Source: Runella sp.
GTDB lineage: Bacteria; Bacteroidota; Bacteroidia; Cytophagales; Spirosomataceae
Reading direction: 5' to 3'
Length of the DNA: 53,019 bases
Assembly (NCBI GenBank): GCA_023254175.1
Contig: JALQYJ010000112.1
Span: 1-53,019, forward strand
The notes beneath the pieces were generated by a model. That model worked only from the letters and a program-made list of their open reading frames with translations, made no database searches and was not told the origin of the DNA. Below, in pieces: positions 15,940 through 25,800 of the stretch. Each line of letters begins with the position of its first letter. Position 1 is the stretch's first letter. Made by a program: the position numbers and the translations under genes.

Positions 15940-17436
15940 TTATTCTCCTATCGCTTTGTTCAATGCTTGTTCCCAAAGGGCATAACTTTCTCCGTAAGAG
16001 TCCCGCAAGTCTTCGTTTGGTTCAAATGTTGCGATTTGCGTCAACCCTTCAAACGCCGATATAGTGTCGTAAATACCTACTCCTATCCCCGCCGCACGTG
16101 CTGCTCCCTGTGCTCCATCGGTGTCGTACAGCTCGATGGTTGCTCCAGTGGTATTGGCAAATGCCTCACGGAACAACGGACTTAGGAACAAGTTGGCATG
16201 GCCTGCCCGCACAGTCTGCGTTTCTACCCCCATTTGTTGCATTACCTGCAAACCATAATTTAAGGCAAATACGATTCCCTCTTGCGCCGCTCTAAACACA
16301 TGCGCCGACGAGTGGGTATTGAAGTTTAAGCCTTGCAAATGACCTCCTACCAGCTGGTTTTCTAACACCCGTTCGGCACCATTTCCAAATGGCAAAAACG
16401 TAAGACCTTCAGCCCCAATTGGCGTTTGAGCAGCAAGTTGGTTCATTTCGTCATAACTGATACCTCCCGCAAAACGGCGTACCCAACTATTTAAAATCCC
16501 TGTTCCATTTACGCACAACAGTACTCCATTGCGTTGGGCATCGGGGGTACTATTTACGTGGGCAAAACTATTTACCCTCGAAAGGGGGTCCGCGGTAGGT
16601 TGGGCATTAATTCCATACACCACTCCCGAGGTTCCTGCCGTAGTGGCGACTTCTCCAGGATTTAAAACATTAAGCGAAAAGGCGTTATTAGGTTGGTCAC
16701 CTGCTCGGTAGGCGATTGGAATACCCGCTTTTAGTCCTAATTCTGCTGCTGCCGAAGTCGAAAGTTCGCTCTGAGGTACAAATGTGCCAACGATTTCGGG
16801 AATGAATGAATTATCAAATCCGTAGTAATCCAGCAATGCTTGTGACACTTTTTGCTCAGCAAAATCCCAAAAAATTCCTTCTGATAAACCAGAAACAGTC
16901 GTCTGAGGTGTTCCCGACATCCGAAGTGCTAAGTAGTCACCTGGGAGCATAAAATGCCGAATCTGCGCATAAATATCTGGTTCGTTGTCTTTTACCCACT
17001 TGAGTTTTGACGCCGTGAAATTACCAGGTGAGTTTAGCAAGTGTCCCAAACAAGCCTCGCTTCCCATATCGGTAAATGCGTTATTTCCGATTTCAACGGC
17101 GCGGCTATCGCACCAAATAATGGAAGGGCGCAGCGGGCGAAGGTCTTTATCAACCACCACCAAACCGTGCATTTGGTACGAAATTCCTATTCCTGCTACT
17201 AATTCAGTCGAAAAGCTGTATTTATTTTTGAGTTTGTGCGTAGCATTTATGGCTTCCTGCCACCAGCTGTCGGGATGCTGTTCTGCCCAGCCTGCACGAT
17301 GTGCAATCATACCCATTTCTTGCTCAGGAGAAGTAGCCGTGGCAACTGCTTTTCCTGTTTCAATGTCTAATAAAGCAACTTTTACCGAAGAGCTGCCTAC
17401 GTCATAGCCTAAAAGATATTTCACGGATACGTTCAA
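15940..17436 (-). CDS. xylB: Xylulokinase (FGGY family)
   Basis: The 498-residue enzyme phosphorylates D-xylulose to xylulose 5-phosphate, feeding the pentose phosphate pathway. The first ATP-binding loop GYDVGSSSVK is at 10-19. SYQMHGLV at 86-93 and WCDSRA at 108-113 are typical of xylulokinases within the FGGY kinases. Asp247 in AGDQPNNAF is the likely catalytic base, and TTAGTSGVV at about 265-273 is the second phosphate motif. Length is normal. No xylose isomerase or transporter lies beside it. Other FGGY sugar kinases remain possible, but the QMHG signature favours xylulose. Confidence 0.85.
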   Translation of the reverse strand: MNVSVKYLLGYDVGSSSVKVALLDIETGKAVATATSPEQEMGMIAHRAGWAEQHPDSWWQEAINATHKLKNKYSFSTELVAGIGISYQMHGLVVVDKDLRPLRPSIIWCDSRAVEIGNNAFTDMGSEACLGHLLNSPGNFTASKLKWVKDNEPDIYAQIRHFMLPGDYLALRMSGTPQTTVSGLSEGIFWDFAEQKVSQALLDYYGFDNSFIPEIVGTFVPQSELSTSAAAELGLKAGIPIAYRAGDQPNNAFSLNVLNPGEVATTAGTSGVVYGINAQPTADPLSRVNSFAHVNSTPDAQRNGVLLCVNGTGILNSWVRRFAGGISYDEMNQLAAQTPIGAEGLTFLPFGNGAERVLENQLVGGHLQGLNFNTHSSAHVFRAAQEGIVFALNYGLQVMQQMGVETQTVRAGHANLFLSPLFREAFANTTGATIELYDTDGAQGAARAAGIGVGIYDTISAFEGLTQIATFEPNEDLRDSYGESYALWEQALNKAIGE

Positions 17437-17560
17437 TTTTGATGTTTACGATAAAAGGGGAAAATGGTAAATTTTACCTTATCCTCCAAAATTCTCTTTG
17501 ATATTCTGTCTAAGGGTGAGCAATTATTGTTATTTTCGTAGAAAAAATTATCCAAAACAA

Positions 17561-18412
17561 ATGCTTGATTTTTTTACTACCGAACGATTGATTTGGATTG
17601 GAGCCATTTACCTCGTTTTGTGCGTGTTGGCTTACTTCATACAACACAAATTTATCTTTAAACCTGAAACACTTCCCCAAGATTTCATTTATAACTACGA
17701 AGATTCATTTGAGGAGCTATTCTTTGAACCTGAGCCTAATGTCCGTATCAATGCGCTTCGGTTTTACCATGATGATGCTTCGAGGGGGCTTGTGATCTAT
17801 TTTCACGGCAATACACGAAGCATCAAAGGATGGTCAAAATACGCCAAAGATTTTACCCAACACGGCTATGATGTACTAATGATTGACTATCGAGGTTTTG
17901 GAAAAAGTACAGGCAAACAAACCGAAGAAGGGCTCAAGAACGACGCGCAATACATTTATAATAAAATGCGCTCAAAATACAGCTACACTGAGGATAAAAT
18001 CATTATTTATGGGCGGTCGTTAGGCTCTGGTTTTGCCACCAAACTGGCCTCCAACAATCACCCCAAAATGCTCATTTTGGATGCCCCTTACTACAGTTTT
18101 ACTCGACTTACTACGCGGTTTTTACCTTTTTTACCCGTCTCCTACATTCTCAAATTTTCCATCCGCACCGATGTTTGGATTCGTTACGTCAAATGTCCTA
18201 TTTATATCATTCACGGCACAAAAGACCTTCTCATTCCCTTTCGGTCGAGTGTACGGTTGACTAATTTAATCCCTCAATCGGCACGACTCATACCCATTTA
18301 TGGAGGTGGGCACAACAATCTCCCTAGCTTTCCCGAATACCATCGTCACTTAGATGACATCCTCAACGACCGTTTTGACTTGATATTTGATAAATACGAA
18401 AAGCCGTTTTGA
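17561..18412 (+). CDS. Membrane-anchored alpha/beta hydrolase
   Basis: I chose the ATG at 17561 (283 residues); the longer frame begins at a TTG and would put 21 odd residues before the membrane anchor. A hydrophobic N-terminal segment (IWIGAIYLVLCVLAYFI, about 11-27) anchors the protein. The hydrolase fold follows: oxyanion-loop FHGN at 81-84, nucleophile Ser153 in GRSLGSG, acid Asp222 in GTKDLLIPF, and His251 in GGGHNNL. Similar to the BEM46/YfhR-type serine hydrolases. It is divergent from xylB. Substrate unknown. Confidence 0.85.
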   Translation: MLDFFTTERLIWIGAIYLVLCVLAYFIQHKFIFKPETLPQDFIYNYEDSFEELFFEPEPNVRINALRFYHDDASRGLVIYFHGNTRSIKGWSKYAKDFTQHGYDVLMIDYRGFGKSTGKQTEEGLKNDAQYIYNKMRSKYSYTEDKIIIYGRSLGSGFATKLASNNHPKMLILDAPYYSFTRLTTRFLPFLPVSYILKFSIRTDVWIRYVKCPIYIIHGTKDLLIPFRSSVRLTNLIPQSARLIPIYGGGHNNLPSFPEYHRHLDDILNDRFDLIFDKYEKPF

Positions 18413-18425
18413 TATCTGGAAAGCG

Positions 18426-18983
18426 TTAAGCACTGTTCATTAACTTATTCCATTCAGCACGGGTATTGATGTTTTGTAGCCAACGTTCATCAGGGCAAGT
18501 AAGTCCTTCGACTCCCATTTTTTTTAATAATTTCATGGGAGAAAAGTCACCTTGATACATTGCTTCTTTCAGCCACTTTTCAGCAGTTGGCTCCCAAATA
18601 CCCACCAAAGGCTCCAAAAGGCCCGTAGTAGGATGTCGAAACACTGTGGCAGGTTGATTCTCATCTCGATTTGCCACCAAATATTCTAAGGTCTGTTGAT
18701 TTACCAAAGGCATATCGCAAGCTACCACCAGCCACGAGCTTAAGGGTTGGGTAAAAAAAGCGCTCCCAATTCCCCCCAGCGGCCCAACTTCAAACGAATC
18801 TATCAAAAGCGGGGTTGGGCCAAATAAATATCTTTGTTCGTCCCGACACGATAGATAGGTTGGGCCAAAGTTAGATAATACATCAAGCAAGTACTCCCAT
18901 TGTGGTTTTGAATGGTACAAAAGCTGACTTTTGTCTACCCCCATTCGGCGACTGTATCCTCCAACCAAAATGAGTCCGTTCAT
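18426..18983 (-). CDS. mobA: Molybdenum cofactor guanylyltransferase MobA
   Basis: The ATG at 18983 gives 185 residues starting MNGLILVGGYSRRMGVDK, the nucleotide-binding signature LxxGGxSxRMGxDK of MobA. The start overlaps the stop of the preceding hydrolase gene (ATGA), which supports it over an earlier GTG-like frame. CDMPLV around 89-94 is the metal/GTP-binding motif. The enzyme adds GMP to molybdopterin to make the bis-MGD cofactor. A bis-MGD-type oxidoreductase is encoded upstream in the same run, at 26950-29070, which may be its client. Good family match. Confidence 0.88.
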   Translation of the reverse strand: MNGLILVGGYSRRMGVDKSQLLYHSKPQWEYLLDVLSNFGPTYLSCRDEQRYLFGPTPLLIDSFEVGPLGGIGSAFFTQPLSSWLVVACDMPLVNQQTLEYLVANRDENQPATVFRHPTTGLLEPLVGIWEPTAEKWLKEAMYQGDFSPMKLLKKMGVEGLTCPDERWLQNINTRAEWNKLMNSA

Positions 18984-19966
18984 ATTTTTTGCAAAAACTC
19001 TAACGCCCTTACCTCCGACCAATACGCCCCTTTATGTACAAAATTTCGAGGTCGAAAACCACAATGCCCTCCTTGCTGAGTAAGCTCTAACCACACATTG
19101 GGCATATCCGAAATCGTTTTACTAGGTAAACTTTGGTAAGGAACCAATGGGTCGTTTTCGGCATTCACGATGAGAGTTGGAACTGTAATTCCATCCACAA
19201 AATACTTCGAACTACAACGTTGATAATATTCGTTGGCTCCTTCAAAACCATGAAGAGGCCCCGTGTAAATGTGGTCAAAATCCCAAAATGTCTTTACTTT
19301 TTTCCATTGCGACGTATCAAAACGGTCGGGATACTGGCCAGCTTTGGCTTCAATTTTTGGCTTTAATGTTTGCAAAAAGCGCCATAGATAAATTTTATTT
19401 TCTGGTTTTTCAATGTTTCGACTACAACCCAACAAATCCATTGGCACGCTGAAAACGGCTACTTTATAAATTTCTTTGGGTAATGTTGTTCCCCGTTCGC
19501 CTACGTATTTGAGTGTTACATTTCCGCCCAAACTAAAGCCCATAAGCGAAATCTCAGTATAACCTTTGGCAATAGCGCACTTTACTACAAAATCCAAGTC
19601 GGTAGTTTCACCGCTGTGGTAAAAACGGAGTTGACGATTGATTTCCCCACTACAACTACGATAATTCCATGCCAAACAATCATACCCCTGCTGATTCAAC
19701 AAACGCACCATACCTGTAATGTACTGACGTGTACTACTTCCCTCCAGTCCGTGAGAAAGAATCACCAAAGGTGGCTTAGATAAAGTCGTGGGAGCGGTAA
19801 ATCCATAACTCCAATCAATATCAAGAAAGTCATCGTCGGGAGTAGTGACTCGCTCACGCTGATAAGGCGGTTTTACTTTGCGAAACAACGCGGGATAAAT
19901 ACTTTGGTAATGGCCATTGGGCAACCATCTGGGAGGCTGGTGAGTGTGTGTTCGCAAAAGAGGCAT
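18980..19966 (-). CDS. YheT-type alpha/beta hydrolase
   Basis: The ATG at 19966 gives 328 residues; an in-frame ATG at 20050 would overlap the upstream protease by 26 bases. It begins PPRWLPNGHYQSIYP, a signature of the YheT/ABHD1-3 family of esterases. HGLEGSS is at 72-78, the nucleophile Ser145 lies in GFSLGGN, the acid is Asp272 in NDPLVP, and the base His301 is in GGHCGF. Family members hydrolyse lipid or ester substrates, but the bacterial substrate is unknown. The last 4 bases overlap mobA. Confidence 0.85.
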   Translation of the reverse strand: MPLLRTHTHQPPRWLPNGHYQSIYPALFRKVKPPYQRERVTTPDDDFLDIDWSYGFTAPTTLSKPPLVILSHGLEGSSTRQYITGMVRLLNQQGYDCLAWNYRSCSGEINRQLRFYHSGETTDLDFVVKCAIAKGYTEISLMGFSLGGNVTLKYVGERGTTLPKEIYKVAVFSVPMDLLGCSRNIEKPENKIYLWRFLQTLKPKIEAKAGQYPDRFDTSQWKKVKTFWDFDHIYTGPLHGFEGANEYYQRCSSKYFVDGITVPTLIVNAENDPLVPYQSLPSKTISDMPNVWLELTQQGGHCGFRPRNFVHKGAYWSEVRALEFLQKI

Positions 19967-20024
19967 ATAAAAAACGACTTTACAAAGACAAAAATAGAGT
20001 TTCTTTATGAAATCAGCGTTACTA

Positions 20025-22862
20025 TTAATGCTTAATAAACGGCCTCGCAATCACTCGACGCCCATCACTCACTCGAATAAAATACTGGCCCGTCGGTAGC
20101 TCAGAAACATCAAATTGATTTAAAAATACGCTTCCATTATCGTACAAGAGCTTTTTACCTATGATTTGACTTTCAATGGTCACAATTTCGGCGGTCAACT
20201 CATAGGTATTGTCAGATTCGTACACCACAGTCACGGCATCTGCCGCAGGATTAGGATACAGCAAGAATTTTTCTTTTAAAATTAAGACTTCGGGAGGCTT
20301 ATTAGAGATAGGGCTATTGGGTGAATACTGAGTATTGGTTAGTTCCAGTACCTTAGAAATAATAGAGCACCCGCGTTGGGTAATTTCCACGGTGTATTTT
20401 CCTGCTAAGGTAGCTACCAAACGCGGCCCTGTTGCGGTGGGTAGAAGGTTCCCGTTCAAAAACCAACGATACGTCATTCCATCGCCCGTACTCGTCGTGA
20501 GATGAATGCTTCCACTAGGAGGAATCACTGTACCACTATTGGTCGAAATTACAGGCCGTTGAAGCGATGATACCACCTGCGTCGAGGGCGTTGTCACTAT
20601 GCATCTTCCTGCCATAATTACCACACTATAATTTCCTGCTTCCGTAGGATTGAGAGTATTTGTATTCGCCCCAGCTATATTTTCACCGTCGCGACGCCAC
20701 TGGTATTTATACTCCAAACCCGCGCTTGCCGTCAATAAAATAGGAGTACCCGAACAAATCGTTACCGTTCCACCAGGTGTAATTTTCGCATTGAAATTCG
20801 TAACAGCAACCGATACCGTTTTCGACTGAGCCGAACACTGATAACCAATGGCTTTTACACTATACACCCCTGCTTGCATAATCTCGTAGGTAGGCGTTGT
20901 TGTAGTACTTATCACGTTTCCATCCTTTAGCCATTGATAAGTGATTGCATCGTCTCCTTTCACCTGCATGATTACTTTATTACCAGTACAAATCGTCGTA
21001 TCTTGTCCTCCTTTGAGTACTTGTACTGCCGCCATACAATCCTGTGGCTTTATACCACTGACAATCAACGAATAAGGTTGACCGTTGTTTTGCAAGATCC
21101 GTTTATGACGTACCGATATTGTAAATACTTTTCCCGTAGGTGGTGCGGCTATATATACCTGTTCTACATTGTCTCGAACATTATCACCTCTTGTTGCTAC
21201 CTGCGACGGTTTGGCGGGGTCGAGCACCCAAGGAAAATACGTAGTACCTGTTTCATCAGTAAGACGTACGTCCAAATCATTGATTAATTTAGAGGCAGGG
21301 CTGTCCACATTTTGTGTAGCAATAGAAGTTGCTTTTCCCTCTAGATCAGTCCACGATAAAGTCACGACCAAGGATTCGGTTCCTGCGGCAATGATTTTTT
21401 GCTGGTAAGTTTCGTTTTGTTTTAAAGTCTTTTCTAGTAGTAAATGCCTATTGGTAGAATTGAGAATCACTTGCGCTGCCTTTTCGGCGTTTAGTAACCC
21501 CCAACCATACTCATAACTCGGCCCTAGTTTCCCTTTTGGTACGCTGGCGGTATGCAATGCCAAACCTTTCAACGTGGCAGAGCGCATAAAATAAGATTCT
21601 CGACGGTAAAAAAGTTCTTGCAGCAAAATCAATGACCCCGAAACATTGGCACTTGCTGTAGAAGTGCCCGACATAGTTGCATACGAATTGTTGGCTGAAG
21701 CAATGGACGAAATGATATTACTTCCCACCCCCAATAAATCAGGTTTGATACGGCCATCGTCGGTGGGTCCCCATCCACTGAAATCGGCGACTTTAAAATC
21801 GGTGATGGTTGTTCCTTCTAATTGAATTGCTGCCCCTCCTACTGTCAAGATATTTTTGGCATTTGCCTCAGCAGGGATTGCATCATAGCCATCGTTTCGG
21901 CTTCGTTCCAATAAACTCATTTGACTGGTATTTCTCAAAAAATAGGGTGTTCCAATCGGTGGGCCAGTTTCTGCGTGTTTATTATCAGCTGATTTCACAA
22001 TCAGATAGTAAGGACTATTGGCGGCCAGTTGGTCTAAGTCTTGGGCTTTTTCATCATAAAACCCAAAGCGATAATCTTCGGTGGCGCTGATGGACGTATT
22101 TCCCCACCATTCCCATTTGAGATTAGGGTTAATTCCTGGTCGGCTCTCATTAAACACCCACCCTACAACGGGGCCATAGGCATGGTTAGAAATCAGCATT
22201 TTCGAAGCTTCTCGGGCCATTTCCACCAAATCATCGGTGTAGTCCCACACATCCAACTTTGCACCATAAGCCATCCCTTTCACTTGTGGGTTTATACCTG
22301 CCGCCGCCATCGTGCCTGATAGATGTGTCGCGTGGTCGCTTAGGGTTGTACTTTGGTCTTTTTGCCGAACTCTTCCTCCAAACTCTACATGCGACAATCT
22401 CGGCAACCCTCCATCCCAAATACAAAGCCGGCCGTCCAGTTCGGGCAAATCGCCCTTAAGATCAACTCCCAACCCACCCCCAACGTACAAACCCGTAGTA
22501 TGTGTACCTATCGAAGCAACCACATTATGGCTTGTATAATAAATAGGTTCGCCTACTGCATCGACCCCTTGCAAGGTTACTATTCGCCCATTGGCATATT
22601 TTTTGTTAATAAACCAGCCCTTCTTTTTTGCGTTTTTAGTAGCCCACTGCCAACTCTTCGTATACCGTTGTTGAAAGGACTTCACTAATAACTGATAGGC
22701 AGTAGTAGTATCTTTTAGAGTAAGCGGGGCAACGAGTGTTTGCCCACTCGCAAAGGAAGTGATGGCTGATAAACAGAATGCCACAAAACATTTGTTTATC
22801 AGCCGATTAAAAAACAATAATAGTATAAGGAGTAAAACAACAGCCATTCCTATTAAGTACAT
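20025..22862 (-). CDS. Subtilisin-like (S8) protease with T9SS sorting domain
   Basis: This 945-residue exported protein has an unusually long hydrophobic N-terminus (residues 1-41, ending FASGQ). The S8 domain shows Asp150 in CIWDGG, His177 in DHATHLSGT, Asn294 as oxyanion residue, and Ser401 in SGTSTASANVSG. The usual Pro of GTSMASP is replaced by Ala. Two Ig-like domains follow (about 610-770). The C-terminus YPNPAADAVTV with a final strand RRVIARPFIKH is a type A type IX secretion sorting domain. It is a shorter tandem paralog of the protease at 22871, 8 bases downstream of it. Confidence 0.88.
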   Translation of the reverse strand: MYLIGMAVVLLLILLLFFNRLINKCFVAFCLSAITSFASGQTLVAPLTLKDTTTAYQLLVKSFQQRYTKSWQWATKNAKKKGWFINKKYANGRIVTLQGVDAVGEPIYYTSHNVVASIGTHTTGLYVGGGLGVDLKGDLPELDGRLCIWDGGLPRLSHVEFGGRVRQKDQSTTLSDHATHLSGTMAAAGINPQVKGMAYGAKLDVWDYTDDLVEMAREASKMLISNHAYGPVVGWVFNESRPGINPNLKWEWWGNTSISATEDYRFGFYDEKAQDLDQLAANSPYYLIVKSADNKHAETGPPIGTPYFLRNTSQMSLLERSRNDGYDAIPAEANAKNILTVGGAAIQLEGTTITDFKVADFSGWGPTDDGRIKPDLLGVGSNIISSIASANNSYATMSGTSTASANVSGSLILLQELFYRRESYFMRSATLKGLALHTASVPKGKLGPSYEYGWGLLNAEKAAQVILNSTNRHLLLEKTLKQNETYQQKIIAAGTESLVVTLSWTDLEGKATSIATQNVDSPASKLINDLDVRLTDETGTTYFPWVLDPAKPSQVATRGDNVRDNVEQVYIAAPPTGKVFTISVRHKRILQNNGQPYSLIVSGIKPQDCMAAVQVLKGGQDTTICTGNKVIMQVKGDDAITYQWLKDGNVISTTTTPTYEIMQAGVYSVKAIGYQCSAQSKTVSVAVTNFNAKITPGGTVTICSGTPILLTASAGLEYKYQWRRDGENIAGANTNTLNPTEAGNYSVVIMAGRCIVTTPSTQVVSSLQRPVISTNSGTVIPPSGSIHLTTSTGDGMTYRWFLNGNLLPTATGPRLVATLAGKYTVEITQRGCSIISKVLELTNTQYSPNSPISNKPPEVLILKEKFLLYPNPAADAVTVVYESDNTYELTAEIVTIESQIIGKKLLYDNGSVFLNQFDVSELPTGQYFIRVSDGRRVIARPFIKH

Positions 22863-22870
22863 CGCCCGCT

Positions 22871-25800
22871 CTAAAGCTTCTGTATCGTGTGCACAACGCG
22901 TTTTTGGGTATTCTCCTCTTCGAATACAGCAAAAAGCGTACCGATTTGAAGATGAATAAGGTTGAACTGTGCCCGAAAAATTTTTTCAAACTTTTCCAGT
23001 AACAGTTGTTCTATCACCCGGCCATTGGCATCGTATAGCGTTGCTTTTACTTTAGACGAAGTTGTGTTGGCTGAAGGTACATACTCACACACTATCATTG
23101 AATGAGCTGGATTCGGGTATACCCTTGAAACAGCCACGGGAGCAAAGGTATTATCATCTAGCGCCGTGATAGTTATTCGAACTTCGTCTGAAACCACCTC
23201 ACCGCACCCGCTGACGTTGGCCCGTACCGAATAATTTCCTGTTTGGAAAGCAGTAAACGTATTACTTGTTGCCCCTGGAATTGGCAACCCATTGATAAAC
23301 CATTGATTACTAGTGGTAGCGTTTGAACGAAGTATGATTCCATCTACAATAGTGATGGTTGGTTTTTCAGGTTTGCGGGTCGTCAATGCAACAGGAGTAG
23401 ACAACGTTGGTAAGCAATTATTTACAGATGTACTCACAGCGTAGGTTCCTGCATTTGCGGCATCAAAACTGGCTGAAGTTGCGCCTGGAACAGCTTGGTT
23501 ATTGAAATACCACTGATATACCACTGCATTAAGCGGGGCTTTGAGCGTCAATAGAGCTCCTTCACAAATACTAGCTGCCCCGTCAAAGCTAATAGTCGCC
23601 GAAGATTTTGTGGCGGTTTTAGACGCAACAGCTACTCTTTCACTCGGACAACCCAGCGATTTTACTTTCAAATCGTACAAGTAATAATAAGCATTAGTTA
23701 GCGTATCAACGGTATTATTTTGGGTAAATAACGCCCCTCTTAATGCAATCATCCCAGGAATACTGTACGGAAAGCCCGAAACCCCTACGTTACTTCGATA
23801 AATCGTCGCGCCATTTTCATACTCAATCGAGATTTTGTAGTTACCTGCCTGCGGAATTGACAAATTAAGAGGATAGACCCTCCCCTCATCCGATGGGTCA
23901 TCGGCAAATTGGCCTGTGGGGATACCTACATTAGCAACATTAGGGTTTCTACTTGCAATTACATCGACGGTGGTACTCGAAACAAAGCGATCGTCCAATC
24001 CCATCACGGTAAACGTAATTCGCCCAGGTGTGGCAGTATACAAACGTGCACTTTCTAGAATAAGCGGTACTTCAGTACGAATCAATGGCGCAGGGCCAAA
24101 ATTACCTGAGTAGGTTCCTCCACCAAACACTGATTTAGTCGCAGGACCTACGCTTCCTGTAAAGTCATTTAACGCTACATAGAATGTCCCATTGGGTACT
24201 TTCAGCGAGCTACTTGTGAAGTTTCCAATGGCAAAGGGTTTGGTTGCCATTGGACTATCGTACCAGAAAGTTGTGCCTAAATCGCGGCTAATCAATGCCA
24301 ACGGGTCTGTATCGCAGTAGGTCGCCGTTGCCGCAGTAACCTTCGGCACAGTCGCAACGCTACGGACCTCACGAATTACGTTATTGGCCGTATCTTGGTC
24401 ATTTTCAAGATTAGTCTGACATACAAACTGATAATTTACCCCTGATTTTAATTTACTTAAAAAAGCATCAGAAAGCGAAATAGTCGCATCTGTAAATGGA
24501 AGTACCGCTTGCGAAACCACTCCATTGATGGTGCCTACCAGTGTTCCTGAGGTTTCACGTACTTGTACCGAAACAGGGATCTTTTGTTGAGTTTCTGTTC
24601 CAACATTTCTTATCCGTACATTGACACTGGCCAATTGATTTCCGCAAAAATTATTTTCGGGAGTTATCAACGCAGCCATGGTCACATCGCGCGTTGCTCT
24701 GACGTACCTTAACAGGTACTCCTGTGTCTCACCTTTGGCATACGCTCCACAGGCTACTACCGACGCCATTGCATTGGTTTCAACACAAACGATGCGAAGT
24801 CGTGTCAAATTTCCTACAATTAAGCCCGATGGCGCTTTCAGTTCAGCCTTGAACGAGATATTTCCCCTTAAAACGCCAGAAGTAGCTACGGTTTCATTGG
24901 CGTCCTCAAAATCTCCGTCATTATTCCAATCAACAAAGATTTTCACTACTTTTTCAAAATCACTACCACAGGTCGCAAGCTTGACTTCCACTGGTAAAGA
25001 TTGCCCCGCAGAAATGGCAGCCACTTGGTTCATAAAATCTGTATAATTCTGACAGCCATCTTTTCCCACCTGAGTAATGCTACCAAGTGTTACTTGGGAA
25101 ATTTTTGTGTCAGCGTTCGAACTTGCTTTTGACTCACAATAGGCTTTCCCACCAATTCCGCTCACCAACAAAGCATACGCCTGCGAAGTATTGGTTAATG
25201 TGGCTCCTTTGTGCCGTACCGTAATCGTATACGTTCGGCCTGGTACGGGGTTAGCAATGAGAATCTGTTCTACATTATCCCGAATATTGTCTCCTCGCGT
25301 TGCATTGGCCGATGGTTGATTAGGATCCAGTATCCAAGGAAGCGATTCGATTGTGCCATCGCTCACACGGATGTCAAGGTCATTAAGAAGTTTAGGGGTA
25401 CGATTATTAAAATTAGCAGCCGTAACACTCGTTGAGGCGGCTTCGGGGTCGGTCCAGCAAATAGTCGCGACCAAGGGACCACGCCCCGATGCGACTACCT
25501 GTACAGTGTAAGTTTCATTAATAGCCAACGTACGTTCGGCCATTAAATGATTTTGATCGCGGTTTAAAATGACCTCCGCTGCTTGCTTCATATCTAACAA
25601 TCCCCAGCCATACTGGTAGTCGGGGCCAGGATTACCTGCGTCGTCTGCTGTATGAAGGACTAATCCTTTCAGTGTCGACGAACGCATAAATTTTTTGTTT
25701 TGCTGCTGGTATAGCTCTTGTAACAAAAACAACGAACCCGCCACGTTAGGAGATGCCATCGAAGTCCCACTCAGTGTTGTATAGGCATTATTTGAAGTCG